Notes: a model not told the origin generated them from the sequence alone. 9,051 bases of DNA from Rhodospirillum sp. UBA1311 (GCA_002307145.1 DBTR01000086.1:9515-18565); one strand, 5' to 3'; shown: positions 1 to 6,067, counted from the first letter of the stretch. Made by a program: numbers and translations.

Positions 1-370
1 CGGTGACCTGCTTGCCGTCCTTCAGCACGATCGCGTCCTTGCCGATCAGGTCGATGCGCGAGACGTGGCTGTCGAGGTTGATGCGGATGCAGGGCCAGTT
101 GAGCCGTGCCGCGACCTGCTCGATGTGGGTCGACTTGCCGGTGCCGTGGTAGCCCTGGACCATGACGCGGCGATTGTGGGCGAAGCCCGCGAGGATCGCG
201 AGCGTCGTGGTCGGGTCGAAGCAATAGGTTTCGTCGATATCGGGCACATGTTCGGTGCCGATGCTGAAGGCCGGGACCATCAAATCGCTGTCGATGGCGA
301 ACGCCTCGCGCACCGAGACGGTCGTGTCCGGTTGGTTCGGGATCGCGTCGTTCCGCTGGTCTTGGGTCAT
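1..370 (-). CDS. cobS: Cobaltochelatase subunit CobS, N-terminal part (runs off the left edge)
   Basis: CobS is the AAA+ ATPase subunit of the aerobic cobaltochelatase. With CobT it powers CobN to insert cobalt into hydrogenobyrinic acid a,c-diamide in the cytoplasm during cobalamin synthesis. About 123 residues are visible, starting MTQDQRNDAIPNQ. The Walker A motif GYHGTGKS lies near residues 87-94 (complement of about 132-157), followed by THIEQVAARLNWPCIRINLD, SHVSRIDLIGKDAI and LKDGKQVT at the window edge, all of which I recognise as CobS-type sequence. The ATG at 368-370 is chosen because homologues start close to MTQ; no strong ribosome binding site precedes it. The Walker B and sensor regions are outside the window, so intactness cannot be judged. 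The J-domain gene ends 41 bp upstream on the same strand, so the two are probably co-transcribed. A cobT gene further left is expected but not visible. Confidence 0.93.
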   Translation of the reverse strand, partial: MTQDQRNDAIPNQPDTTVSVREAFAIDSDLMVPAFSIGTEHVPDIDETYCFDPTTTLAILAGFAHNRRVMVQGYHGTGKSTHIEQVAARLNWPCIRINLDSHVSRIDLIGKDAIVLKDGKQVT

Positions 371-411
371 TTGTCCGTCTATTGGTTCGGCCTCGCCTCG
401 GGGCGGCGACG

Positions 412-1011
412 TCATACCGCCGTCTTCCGCGCACCGGCATCCAGATGCTTGAGCAGGATGGCGTGGGCTTCGTTGATGATTTTCAGACGTTCCTCGGCGG
501 CCTTGTCGCCGCCGTGTCGGTCCGGATGGTGCTGCTTAACCAGTTCATGGTACCGCATTTTCAGGGCTTGTCGCGTCAAAGGATGCTCGACTCCGAGAAT
601 TTCCATGGCGTGCGCCGGGGAACCGGGAGGGCCCGCGGGTTTGGCGCGCTTCGATTTGGTCTCGCCGAGGTCGTCCTCGAAGACGAAAAACCGGTCGTTG
701 AAGCGCGGCCGCGCCTTGTGCTCGCGGGTCGCGCTCGCCGCCTTGTCGCCGAGCCGCCAGGTCGGGCGCTGCCAGACGGTGTCGAGGCGCAGCTCCATTT
801 CGATCTCGGCTTGGCTCATGCCGCGATAATAATCCCAGGACTGATTGTAGGCGCGGACGTGTTCGAGGCAGAGCCAGACGTACTCGCGCAGCGCCCGGTC
901 GCGGGGCGCACGATAAACGCCCGCCTCGGTGCATCCGGGGTGGGCGCAGGGCGAAGCTCCGGTTTCCGGGCGGTCGCCAACGTATCGTTTACTGGGTCTG
1001 AACGGCTTCAT
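412..1011 (-). CDS. J-domain (DnaJ-like) protein with N-terminal Cys/His cluster
   Basis: This 199-residue protein carries its J domain at the C-terminus (about residues 133-190): MEILGV, then MRYHELVKQHHPDRHGGD with the diagnostic HPD at residues 162-164, then ERLKIINEAHAIL. The HPD loop is what stimulates the Hsp70 (DnaK) ATPase, so a cytoplasmic co-chaperone role is likely. The Gly/Phe region, the four zinc repeats and the substrate-binding domain of true DnaJ are all absent. The N-terminal part instead has C22, C27, C48 and H51 (a CxxxxC plus CxxH arrangement), possibly a small metal site, followed by an aromatic-rich stretch with WDYYRGMS. A J-domain gene next to cobS recurs in alphaproteobacteria, so a role in cobaltochelatase assembly is conceivable but unproven. 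The ATG at 1009-1011 is the farthest-upstream sensible start and keeps the Cys cluster. The Shine-Dalgarno sequence is weak. Confidence 0.88.
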   Translation of the reverse strand: MKPFRPSKRYVGDRPETGASPCAHPGCTEAGVYRAPRDRALREYVWLCLEHVRAYNQSWDYYRGMSQAEIEMELRLDTVWQRPTWRLGDKAASATREHKARPRFNDRFFVFEDDLGETKSKRAKPAGPPGSPAHAMEILGVEHPLTRQALKMRYHELVKQHHPDRHGGDKAAEERLKIINEAHAILLKHLDAGARKTAV

Positions 1012-1141
1012 GCTCTCAACAACTTGGACGTTGCGGCCTGATCCTGCAACCCGGCAACGGCGGAGCGGGCGCGGTTTTTGCCGCGCGCGGCGCCAGGCGA
1101 TGGGCGGATCTCGGCTCCCGCGGATCGGTGCGGGCGTGGGG

Positions 1142-1165
1142 CGGGCCGGAGCTTGGTCCGGCCCG
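1142..1165. repeat. Perfect 9-bp inverted repeat, stem-loop
   Basis: CGGGCCGGA at 1142-1150 pairs perfectly with TCCGGCCCG at 1157-1165 across a 6-nt loop (GCTTGG). No T-tract follows on either strand, so it is not a standard intrinsic terminator. It lies 131 bp upstream of the dnaJ-like start and could be part of that gene's leader RNA if transcription begins farther right. That function is inferred. Confidence 0.55.
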
Positions 1166-1222
1166 TTCCGACTCGAAAATCACGGACCGCGATGCGGCCG
1201 CTTCGGCGAAGGCTCCACTATG

Positions 1223-1268
1223 CGCATTCGCCCCCGCCGACGCAAGGCCGGGGGCCGGGGGCTTCGCG
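1223..1268. repeat. Imperfect GC-rich hairpin with duplicated CGGGGGC
   Basis: GCCCCCG at 1230-1236 can pair with CGGGGGC at 1249-1255 or with a second copy at 1256-1262. With the second copy, the outer GCGC segments (1223-1226 and 1265-1268) also pair around a small internal loop. The two mutually exclusive pairings come from a tandem GGCCGGGGGC-like duplication. Whether the RNA forms either fold is unknown, and GC-rich sequence gives such pairings easily by chance. Confidence 0.35.
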
Positions 1269-1368
1269 CGGCAGCCGTATAGGTTGCCAAGTGTGGCGTT
1301 CCGGAGCTAAGAATATTACCCGCGACGATCGTGCGACGCGGCGCGCCTGCCGGAGGCGCTCCCGAAAT

Positions 1369-1448
1369 GGAACGAAACAATTAAAAATCGTTATAGTGAT
1401 AGCCGGCAAACTAAATGGTTGCATGCGTCGCCGGTCATATGATTAGCT
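1369..1448 (+). promoter_or_regulatory. AT-rich promoter-like segment upstream of RHH gene
   Basis: This is the most AT-rich stretch of the gap, just ahead of the RHH start. It holds two sequences one base off the sigma-70 -10 consensus, TATAGT (1392-1397) and TATGAT (1438-1443), and a TTGCAT (1419-1424) that resembles a -35 box. No pair has the ideal 16-18 bp spacing: TTGCAT to TATGAT is only 13 bp. I therefore call a probable promoter region without fixing the exact promoter. Position and base composition are the main support. Confidence 0.3.
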
Positions 1449-1481
1449 GTGTGCAGCAATCACTCCTAAGTATGATGGACC

Positions 1482-1805
1482 ATGAACCCGCTATCCAATC
1501 GTAATGTGACGGTAAATGGGCGCCGCACCAGTATGCGCCTGGAGCAGGAGATGTGGGAGGCGTTGCGGGAAATTTGCCGCAGGGAAGACCTCACCGTCCA
1601 TGAACTCTGCTCGCTCATCGACGATCGCCGCGGCTTGTCGAGCCTCACCGCCGCCACCCGCGTCTTTACCTTGATGTACTTCCGTGCCGCCGCCACCGAC
1701 GAGGGCCATGCCACTGCCGGCCACGGCAAACGGATCAATCGTGAATTGCTGGAACGTCTCGGACAGTCGATGGCCGGTCCCGATTCACGGAGATCGGCGC
1801 ACTGA
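1482..1805 (+). CDS. Ribbon-helix-helix domain protein (RHH_4 type)
   Basis: This 107-residue protein has the ribbon-helix-helix DNA-binding fold of the RHH_4 type found widely in alphaproteobacteria. The strand region RNVTVNGRRTSMRLE (about residues 7-21) is followed by helix A, EMWEALREICRRED (23-36), then LTVHELCSLIDDRRG (37-51), and a closing helix with SSLTAATRVFTLMYFR (53-68). RTS-x-RLE and the ID-x-RRG segment are the features I associate with this family, usually annotated as arylsulfate sulfotransferase-like or plain RHH proteins, with no proven target. The C-terminal 35 or so residues are polar and probably flexible. The ATG at 1482 is the first in-frame start before the domain; nearby ATGs at 1472 and 1475 are out of frame. 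The gene is a single unit: AT-rich upstream DNA, and an intrinsic terminator 9 bp after the stop. No partner toxin gene is adjacent, which argues against an antitoxin. Confidence 0.85.
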   Translation: MNPLSNRNVTVNGRRTSMRLEQEMWEALREICRREDLTVHELCSLIDDRRGLSSLTAATRVFTLMYFRAAATDEGHATAGHGKRINRELLERLGQSMAGPDSRRSAH

Positions 1806-1813
1806 TCCTCCTG

Positions 1814-1840
1814 CGGGGCCGGCTCCGACCCCGTCTTTTT
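1814..1840 (+). terminator. Rho-independent terminator of the RHH gene
   Basis: A stem CGGGG (1814-1818) pairs with CCCCG (1829-1833). Two further C/G pairs form inside after a C-A mismatch, closing a GCTC loop. TCTTTTT follows at 1834-1840. The hairpin begins 9 bp after the RHH stop codon. Its last T is also the first base (plus strand) of the complement of the DUF2889 stop codon. Read on the minus strand no T-tract follows, so it should act for the plus strand only. Confidence 0.75.
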
Positions 1841-2400
1841 CAGTCCTCGCGGACCGGAGTTGCGAACTCCGGCCACTTTTCCCGTACCACCGGACCATCG
1901 GCGACGAGCGCCACGCAGGTGTCGATCAATGCCGGACGTTGGGGCGCTTGGCCGTGTTCGCGGCTTGCCGCGATGCGGCGGGTGCGGACCGAGTGGAGGG
2001 TCTGGAACGCGGTTCCCGCGACCTCGCCCAACAGCTCGATCACATGGGTGCAGCCGATCCTGCCGCCGATCGCGCGGCGGGCCTCGGCCATGAAGCCCTT
2101 GCCGACGGTCATGCCGACGAGCTTTTGCCCGAGCGGCGCGGCGGCGGCGCACCCGGAGAAGGGGGCGTGGTCGACGGTCGTCCACGCATCGTGGATCTTC
2201 GCGTCGTCGTCGAGGACGAGGGCGAGCCGCATGCCGTGCAGCGGCGCGCCCGCCGGAATCGCTCCACCGTCGCCATAGCCGTAGGTTTCGGCCTTGGTGT
2301 CGGTGAAGCTGCCTTCGATTTCCCAAAGACCGTCGTCGCGCGCGTAGCCACGGCAGACGATCACCCGTTCGTGGACCAGGCGACGCGACGGATCCGGCAT
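1840..2400 (-). CDS. DUF2889 family protein
   Basis: This 186-residue protein matches the DUF2889 pattern as I know it. The N-terminal part is RRLVHERVIVCRGYARDDGLWEIEG with a DTK at residues 34-36 (RRDDGLW-D/E-IEG type). A GxPLHGMRLALVLDDD segment follows at about 51-66, and a GCTHVIELLG motif at 116-125 that leads into TAFQTL (130-135). Conserved Cys and His (C84, C117, H119, and H55 in PLHGM) could bind metal, but no activity is known for the family. No signal peptide or membrane segment is visible, so it is probably cytoplasmic. The ATG at 2398-2400 is preferred. A longer frame reaching 2454 adds residues that do not look like the family and would overlap the CBS gene. The start sits 1 bp after the stop of the upstream CBS gene, which implies translational coupling. 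The last 45 or so residues are more variable. Confidence 0.82.
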   Translation of the reverse strand: MPDPSRRLVHERVIVCRGYARDDGLWEIEGSFTDTKAETYGYGDGGAIPAGAPLHGMRLALVLDDDAKIHDAWTTVDHAPFSGCAAAAPLGQKLVGMTVGKGFMAEARRAIGGRIGCTHVIELLGEVAGTAFQTLHSVRTRRIAASREHGQAPQRPALIDTCVALVADGPVVREKWPEFATPVRED

Positions 2401-2401
2401 C

Positions 2402-2836
2402 TTACTGAGGCATGCCGAAAATGAACGCCTCGCGCTCGTGCAGGTCGACCTCAAGCTCGGTCTTCATCGCCGCGAACAGGTCGCGCACCGAGATCATGCC
2501 GACCAGGGTGTCGCCTTCCATCACCGGCAGGTGGCGGAACTTGCGGTCGCGCAGTTCGTCGAGCGCGTCGGAGAGGGTGTTGCTGGCCTGCACCGTGATC
2601 GGGTCGCGGGTCATGATGTCGGCGACCTTGGTGGTGTCGGCGTCGCCGCCGCCCGCGATGATGCGCTGCACCAGGTCGCGCTCCGAGAGGATGCCCACCA
2701 GGTCGCCGTCGTCGACGACGGCGACCGCGCCGACTTCCTTGCCTTCGAGATATTGCGCGGCTTGGCGCGCGGTCGCGTTGCTCGGGACGGTGTAGAGAAT
2801 TCGCCCCTCGATCACGCTGGAGATCGAAACTGTCAT
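2402..2836 (-). CDS. CBS-domain pair protein
   Basis: This 144-residue protein consists almost only of two CBS domains, which form a Bateman module that usually binds adenosine nucleotides. Domain 1 (about residues 8-62) ends in LVGILSERD (46-54). Domain 2 (about 70-125) starts with DIMTRDPITV (73-82), contains RHLPVME (101-107) and ends in LVGMISVRDL (111-120). The ERD and RDL aspartates are in the usual ribose-contacting position. No enzymatic or membrane domain is attached, so it probably acts as a sensor or regulatory subunit; its partner is unknown. The ATG at 2834-2836 is preceded by GGGAGA about 8-13 bases upstream, a fair ribosome binding site. It lies 102 bp downstream of the corC-like gene and is coupled to the DUF2889 gene that follows. 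Such proteins are often loosely annotated as IMP-dehydrogenase-like or CBS proteins; the catalytic barrel is absent. Confidence 0.92.
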   Translation of the reverse strand: MTVSISSVIEGRILYTVPSNATARQAAQYLEGKEVGAVAVVDDGDLVGILSERDLVQRIIAGGGDADTTKVADIMTRDPITVQASNTLSDALDELRDRKFRHLPVMEGDTLVGMISVRDLFAAMKTELEVDLHEREAFIFGMPQ

Positions 2837-2903
2837 GGCGCTGGTCTCCCTTTTTCGTACGCCGGGCTTACCGGCCCGGTCGCGTGGTTGTTTGCGCGTT
2901 CGC

Positions 2904-2925
2904 GCGGCGAGAGCCCACTCGCCGC
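2904..2925. repeat. Perfect 8-bp stem-loop after the corC-like gene
   Basis: GCGGCGAG (2904-2911) pairs perfectly with CTCGCCGC (2918-2925) around AGCCCA. It begins 13 bp downstream of the corC-like stop codon on the minus strand. No T-tract follows, so it may protect the 3' end of the upstream message or attenuate read-through rather than act as a classical terminator. A second, 6-bp stem-loop (CCGGGC/GCCCGG, 2867-2884) lies in the same gap, about 30 bp ahead of the CBS start codon. Confidence 0.45.
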
Positions 2926-2938
2926 ACGGAGTGTGTGG

Positions 2939-4201
2939 TCACCGCCCGCCGTGATCCGGCGGCGTGACTCTCAGGCTAATCAGGCGGTTTTGCTGCCGCC
3001 TGAGAATTTCGAAACGGAAGCCGTGGAAGCGAAAGACTTGCCCCGGCTCGGGAATGCGTTCGCTTTCATGAATCACCAATCCGGCGATAGTGGTAGCCTC
3101 TTCGTCGGGCAACGACCACTCGAACTCGCGATTGAGGTCGCGAATTGTGACGTCGCCCGCAACGATGAACGAACCATCCGCCTGCGCGCGCACGCCCGCA
3201 ATTACGATATCGTGTTCATCGTCGATATTTCCGACGATTTCTTCAAGAATATCTTCGAGGGTCACGATCCCCAGGAGCGAGCCGTATTCGTCGACCACGA
3301 TGGCGAAATGCTCGCGGCGCGTGCGGAACGACTGCAACTGGTCGAGCAGCGAGGTGGTGTCGGGGATGAACCACGGCTTGGCGGCGAGCTTGGCGATGTC
3401 CGCCGCGCTGATCGGGTCGGTCGCGCTCCGCACCGCGCGGAACAGCGCCTTCGCGTGCAGCACGCCGACGATATTGTCCGAGTTCCCCTGGTAGAGCGGC
3501 ACCCGGGTGAACGGGCTGTCGAGGACGGTCGCGACGATGGTCTCGACCGCCGCGTCGATGTCGATGGTGACGAGGTCGCGGCGGTGGGTCATCACCTCGC
3601 CGACCTCGACGTCGGAGAGTTCGAGGATGCTCCTGAGCATCGCCCGTTCGTGGCGGATTTCGGTCTGCTCCTCGGTGTGCAGTTCGATCGCGCCGCGCAG
3701 CTCGGTGAGGTGCTGGGCGAGGGACTTCTCGCTTTCCTTGACGCCGAAAATCTTCAGGACGAAGCCGATGATGCCGTTCAGCCCGATCATCACCGGCGAG
3801 AGGACGAAGGTCAGCACCCGCATCGGCGGTGCGACCTTGAGCGCCACCGCGTTGGCGTTGCGGATCGCGTAGGTCTTCGGCAGGATTTCGGAGAAGATCA
3901 GCACGATCAAGGTCATGCCGAGCGTCGCGAGCGCGATTCCAGCCTCGCCGAACCACGAGATCAACAGGCTGGTGGCGAGTGCCGAGGCGCTGATGTTGAC
4001 CGCGTTGTTGCCGAGGAGAATCGTGCCGATCAGGCGGTCGCGGTGCTCGTCCATGTCGTTGACCATGGTCGCGCGCTTGTCGCCCTGTTTTTCGAGCTCG
4101 CGCATCAACGGGCGCGAGGCGGCGGTGAGCGCGGTTTCCGCACCCGAGAAGAATGCCGAGAGCAGCAGCAGCACGACGATGATCGCAATGCTGAGGATCA
4201 T
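2939..4201 (-). CDS. CNNM/CorC-HlyC family membrane protein with CBS pair
   Basis: This 420-residue protein has the full layout of the UPF0053/CorC-HlyC group. An N-terminal CNNM (DUF21) membrane domain covers residues 1 to about 150, with hydrophobic segments near 2-19, 58-83, 88-107 and 125-150. It carries the family marks SAFFSGAETA (15-24), ILLGNNAVNI (61-70) and FSEILPKTYA (103-112). A CBS pair spans about 195-330 (VGEVMTHRRDLVTID at 200-214; VDEYGSLLGIVTLEDILEEIVG at 303-324). A CorC_HlyC transporter-associated domain covers about 335-412. Relatives have been implicated in Mg2+/Co2+ efflux or resistance; a hemolysin role is a historical label. Length and domain order are complete. The ATG at 4199-4201 is chosen because it starts directly at the first hydrophobic helix and overlaps the aroB stop as ATGA. 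Upstream in-frame codons lie inside aroB. Substrate is not determinable from sequence. Confidence 0.93.
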   Translation of the reverse strand: MILSIAIIVVLLLLSAFFSGAETALTAASRPLMRELEKQGDKRATMVNDMDEHRDRLIGTILLGNNAVNISASALATSLLISWFGEAGIALATLGMTLIVLIFSEILPKTYAIRNANAVALKVAPPMRVLTFVLSPVMIGLNGIIGFVLKIFGVKESEKSLAQHLTELRGAIELHTEEQTEIRHERAMLRSILELSDVEVGEVMTHRRDLVTIDIDAAVETIVATVLDSPFTRVPLYQGNSDNIVGVLHAKALFRAVRSATDPISAADIAKLAAKPWFIPDTTSLLDQLQSFRTRREHFAIVVDEYGSLLGIVTLEDILEEIVGNIDDEHDIVIAGVRAQADGSFIVAGDVTIRDLNREFEWSLPDEEATTIAGLVIHESERIPEPGQVFRFHGFRFEILRRQQNRLISLRVTPPDHGGR

Positions 4202-5337
4202 CGCGCCGTCTCCAGCGCGTCGGCGAGGGTGGCGCGCACTTCCGCCGGGTCGACGTCGGCGGTGGTGAACGCACCGCCGATCTCCTTCGCGAGGACGAAG
4301 CCGATCCGGCCGTCGCTCACCTTCTTGTCGCCCAGCATCGCGGTCCACAGCGCGTCGACGGTATACTCATGCGGGATGTCGCGCGGCGAGGCGGGCAGGC
4401 CGACGGCCTTCAGGTGCCGGACGATCCGCTCGGTGCGGCCCGCCGGGCAGAGCTCGGCGCGCTCGGACAGGGCGAAGGCGATCACCATGCCGATCGCGAC
4501 CGCCTCGCCGTGGCGCACCGCGTCGCCGAAGCCCGCGAGGGATTCGAACGCGTGGCCGAAGGTGTGGCCGAGGTTGAGGAGCGCACGCGCGCCGCTTTCG
4601 GTTTCGTCCTCGCCGACGATCGCCGCCTTGGCGCGGCAGCTTTCGGCGATCGCGTAGGTGCGCGCCCGGTCGCGGGTCGCTGTGTCGACGCCCTCGCCGA
4701 TCACCTCCCTGCCGTGGGCTTCGAGCCAGTCCCAGAATGCCGGGCGGTCGATCAGGCCGTATTTCGCGATCTCGGCATAGCCCGCGCGGACCTCGCGCAG
4801 CGGCAGGGTGTCGAGCGTGTCGGTGTCGGAAAGCACCAAGCGCGGCTGGTGGAACGCACCGACGAGGTTCTTGCCGTGGCGGGTGTCGATGCCGGTCTTG
4901 CCGCCCACCGCGCTGTCGACCTGGGCGAGCAGGGTGGTGGGAATCTGGATGAAGTCGATGCCGCGCAGCACAACTGCCGCGGCGAACCCCGCGAGGTCGC
5001 CGATCACGCCGCCGCCGAGCGCGATCAGCGTGGTCTTGCGCTCGACCCGGGCGTCGAGCAGCGCGTCGAGCAGGGTTTCGAGCGATGCGAAGGACTTCGA
5101 AGCCTCGCCCGCAGCCACGACCGTCGCCGCGCTCGCGATCCCGGCCGCGGTCAGCGCCGCCTGGAGCCGGCCGAGGTAGATCGGCGCGACGTTGGCGTCG
5201 GTGACGATGTGGACCCGGGGACGGCGAAGATAGGGGGCGATCAGCGCGCCGGCGCGGTCGATCAGCTTGGAGCCGATCAGGATCGGGTAGCTGCGCGCGC
5301 CCAAGGGCACGGTGACGGTGACGGGTTCGGGTTTCAT
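4198..5337 (-). CDS. aroB: 3-dehydroquinate synthase
   Basis: AroB converts DAHP to 3-dehydroquinate, the second step of the shikimate pathway, using NAD+ and a divalent metal in the cytoplasm. At 379 residues it is a normal length. Visible family features: GEASK (77-81); the NAD-binding GGGVIGDLAGF (108-118); RGIDFIQIPTTLLAQVDSAVGGKTGID (125-151, with Q139, D141, K147); KNLVGAFHQP (156-165); AEIAKYGLI (188-196); NLGHTFGHAFE (255-265); and RHGEAVAIGM (275-284). By analogy with characterised enzymes the metal ligands are E189, H258 and H276, all present. The ATG at 5335-5337 overlaps the aroK stop (ATGA), and the aroB stop overlaps the corC-like start in the same way, so all three genes are probably translationally coupled on one message. 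Nothing unusual is seen in the enzyme. Confidence 0.97.
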   Translation of the reverse strand: MKPEPVTVTVPLGARSYPILIGSKLIDRAGALIAPYLRRPRVHIVTDANVAPIYLGRLQAALTAAGIASAATVVAAGEASKSFASLETLLDALLDARVERKTTLIALGGGVIGDLAGFAAAVVLRGIDFIQIPTTLLAQVDSAVGGKTGIDTRHGKNLVGAFHQPRLVLSDTDTLDTLPLREVRAGYAEIAKYGLIDRPAFWDWLEAHGREVIGEGVDTATRDRARTYAIAESCRAKAAIVGEDETESGARALLNLGHTFGHAFESLAGFGDAVRHGEAVAIGMVIAFALSERAELCPAGRTERIVRHLKAVGLPASPRDIPHEYTVDALWTAMLGDKKVSDGRIGFVLAKEIGGAFTTADVDPAEVRATLADALETAR

Positions 5338-5903
5338 CGGTCCTGTCGGGTTTGGGTTTGCCAATGGGCGTCGATCGCTTCGAGCACGCGCTCGGTGGTG
5401 ATTTCGGACGGTTCGTTGCGCGTATCCACGACGACCGGCGCTTCGGCGTAGACGGGATAGCGCTTTTCCATCAGTTCGCCAAGGATCGTGCGCGGGTCGC
5501 CGGTCAACAATAGCGGCCGGGTGGTGCGTCCGGCGGTGCGGAACACCAGGAGATCGAGATCGGCGCGCAGCCAGACGCACAGCGCGCGCTCGCGCAGCGC
5601 CGCCCGGGTCAACGGGTCGATGAACGCGCCGCCGCCGGTCGCCAGCACCACCGGGGCGCCGTCGATCAGCCGCGCGATCACCTTGCGCTCGCCGTCGCGG
5701 AACGCGGGCTCGCCGAGGTCGGCGAAGATTTCGCGCACCGAGCGCCCGGCGGCGGCCTCGACTTCGGTGTCGGAATCGTAGAATACCCGACCGAGCGCCG
5801 CCGCCAGACGCCGCCCGATGTGGCTCTTGCCGCACCCCATCAGTCCGACCAGCGCAATGGTCCGGGGAATCGCGGCGACGCGGGCGGTGACAGGGTCGGG
5901 CAT
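5334..5903 (-). CDS. aroK: Shikimate kinase
   Basis: Shikimate kinase phosphorylates shikimate at the 3-position with ATP, the fifth step of the pathway. Using the ATG at 5901-5903 the protein has 189 residues, close to the family norm plus a short N-terminal tail. The Walker A loop is GLMGCGKSHIG (20-30), with a Cys where many relatives have Ser or Ala. The shikimate-binding aspartate is in DSDTEVE (43-49), followed by GEPAFRDGE (64-72) with R69, and the glycine-rich TGGGAFI (89-95). RTTRPLLL supplies the LID arginine. An in-frame TTG start at 5972 would add 23 residues rich in Pro, Ala and Arg. I prefer the ATG, which has a GAGA about 6 bases upstream. It is the first gene of the minus-strand unit and overlaps aroB by ATGA. 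Confidence 0.95.
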   Translation of the reverse strand: MPDPVTARVAAIPRTIALVGLMGCGKSHIGRRLAAALGRVFYDSDTEVEAAAGRSVREIFADLGEPAFRDGERKVIARLIDGAPVVLATGGGAFIDPLTRAALRERALCVWLRADLDLLVFRTAGRTTRPLLLTGDPRTILGELMEKRYPVYAEAPVVVDTRNEPSEITTERVLEAIDAHWQTQTRQDR

Positions 5904-5938
5904 GCTCTCGGGCGATATGGTTGCAGGAAATCCGGAAA

Positions 5939-5948
5939 CCTCCGGAGG
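5939..5948. promoter_or_regulatory. Perfect 10-bp palindrome in the aroK divergent promoter region
   Basis: CCTCCGGAGG is fully self-complementary, with a further TCCGGA copy just to its left (5931-5936). It lies 36 bp upstream of the aroK ATG and ahead of the plus-strand unit, a position suited to an operator or an untranslated-leader hairpin. In GC-rich DNA a 10-bp palindrome can occur by chance, and no regulator is suggested by the sequence. Confidence 0.25.
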
Positions 5949-5954
5949 GGCGCG

Positions 5955-5983
5955 TTGAATGCGCGCGGGCAAGAGGATAAACT
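5955..5983 (+). promoter_or_regulatory. Candidate sigma-70-like promoter for the smORF-xerD unit
   Basis: TTGAAT (5955-5960) and TAAACT (5978-5983) match the -35 and -10 consensus at four of six positions each, with an exact 17-bp spacer. They are placed about 90 bp before the GTG start of the small membrane protein gene. The whole aroK/plus-strand gap is only 164 bp, so a promoter for the rightward genes must lie near here or inside aroK. Confidence 0.35.
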
Positions 5984-6067
5984 GCCCCGCGCGCTGCGTA
6001 AATGGTGCGCGGTCTTCGCCGCTCCGACGCGGTGCATCACAAGGGTATTTCCAAGGAGACGGTTGCC

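Larger units (their letters stand above)
1012..1481. other. 470-bp gene-free region between dnaJ-like and RHH genes
   Basis: No reading frame here resembles a protein: the short frames are Arg/Pro/Gly-rich and look like products of high GC. The left half (about 1012-1300) is very GC-rich and holds a perfect 9-bp stem-loop at 1142-1165 and a C-run/G-run hairpin at 1223-1268. A 6-bp stem-loop sits at 1343-1359. From about 1360 to 1480 the sequence becomes clearly AT-richer. The region must hold the divergent promoters of the dnaJ-cobS unit (minus) and the RHH gene (plus). I looked for a cobalamin riboswitch upstream of the dnaJ-cobS unit and saw no B12-box-like segment. Confidence 0.6.

Noticed and set aside
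65..1041. Open frames on the plus strand across cobS and dnaJ
   Set aside because: They run opposite to CobS with its Walker A motif and to the HPD-containing J domain.
929..1446. Short reading frames in the 1012-1481 gap
   Set aside because: They lack ribosome binding sites and their translations are low-complexity Arg/Gly/Pro; nothing resembles a known small protein such as BolA, which I looked for because it often neighbours the J-domain gene.
1012..1481. Cobalamin riboswitch ahead of dnaJ-cobS
   Set aside because: I looked on the minus strand for a B12-box-like sequence and the usual flanking conserved segments and saw none. A covariance-model search would settle it.
1482..1805. RHH gene as an antitoxin
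   Set aside because: No toxin-like gene follows; the next plus-strand sequence is a terminator and the neighbouring gene is convergent. The family is RHH_4, not a typical antitoxin type.
2401..2454. Longer N-terminus for the DUF2889 protein
   Set aside because: It would overlap the CBS gene and adds Ser/Arg/Cys-rich residues not fitting the family; the ATG at 2400 begins right at the conserved part.
2438..4657. A 739-codon open frame on the plus strand
   Set aside because: It is antisense to the CBS, corC-like and aroB genes, whose families are unmistakable. Its translation is rich in Arg, Asp, Ala and His in a way typical of the opposite frame of GC-rich genes.
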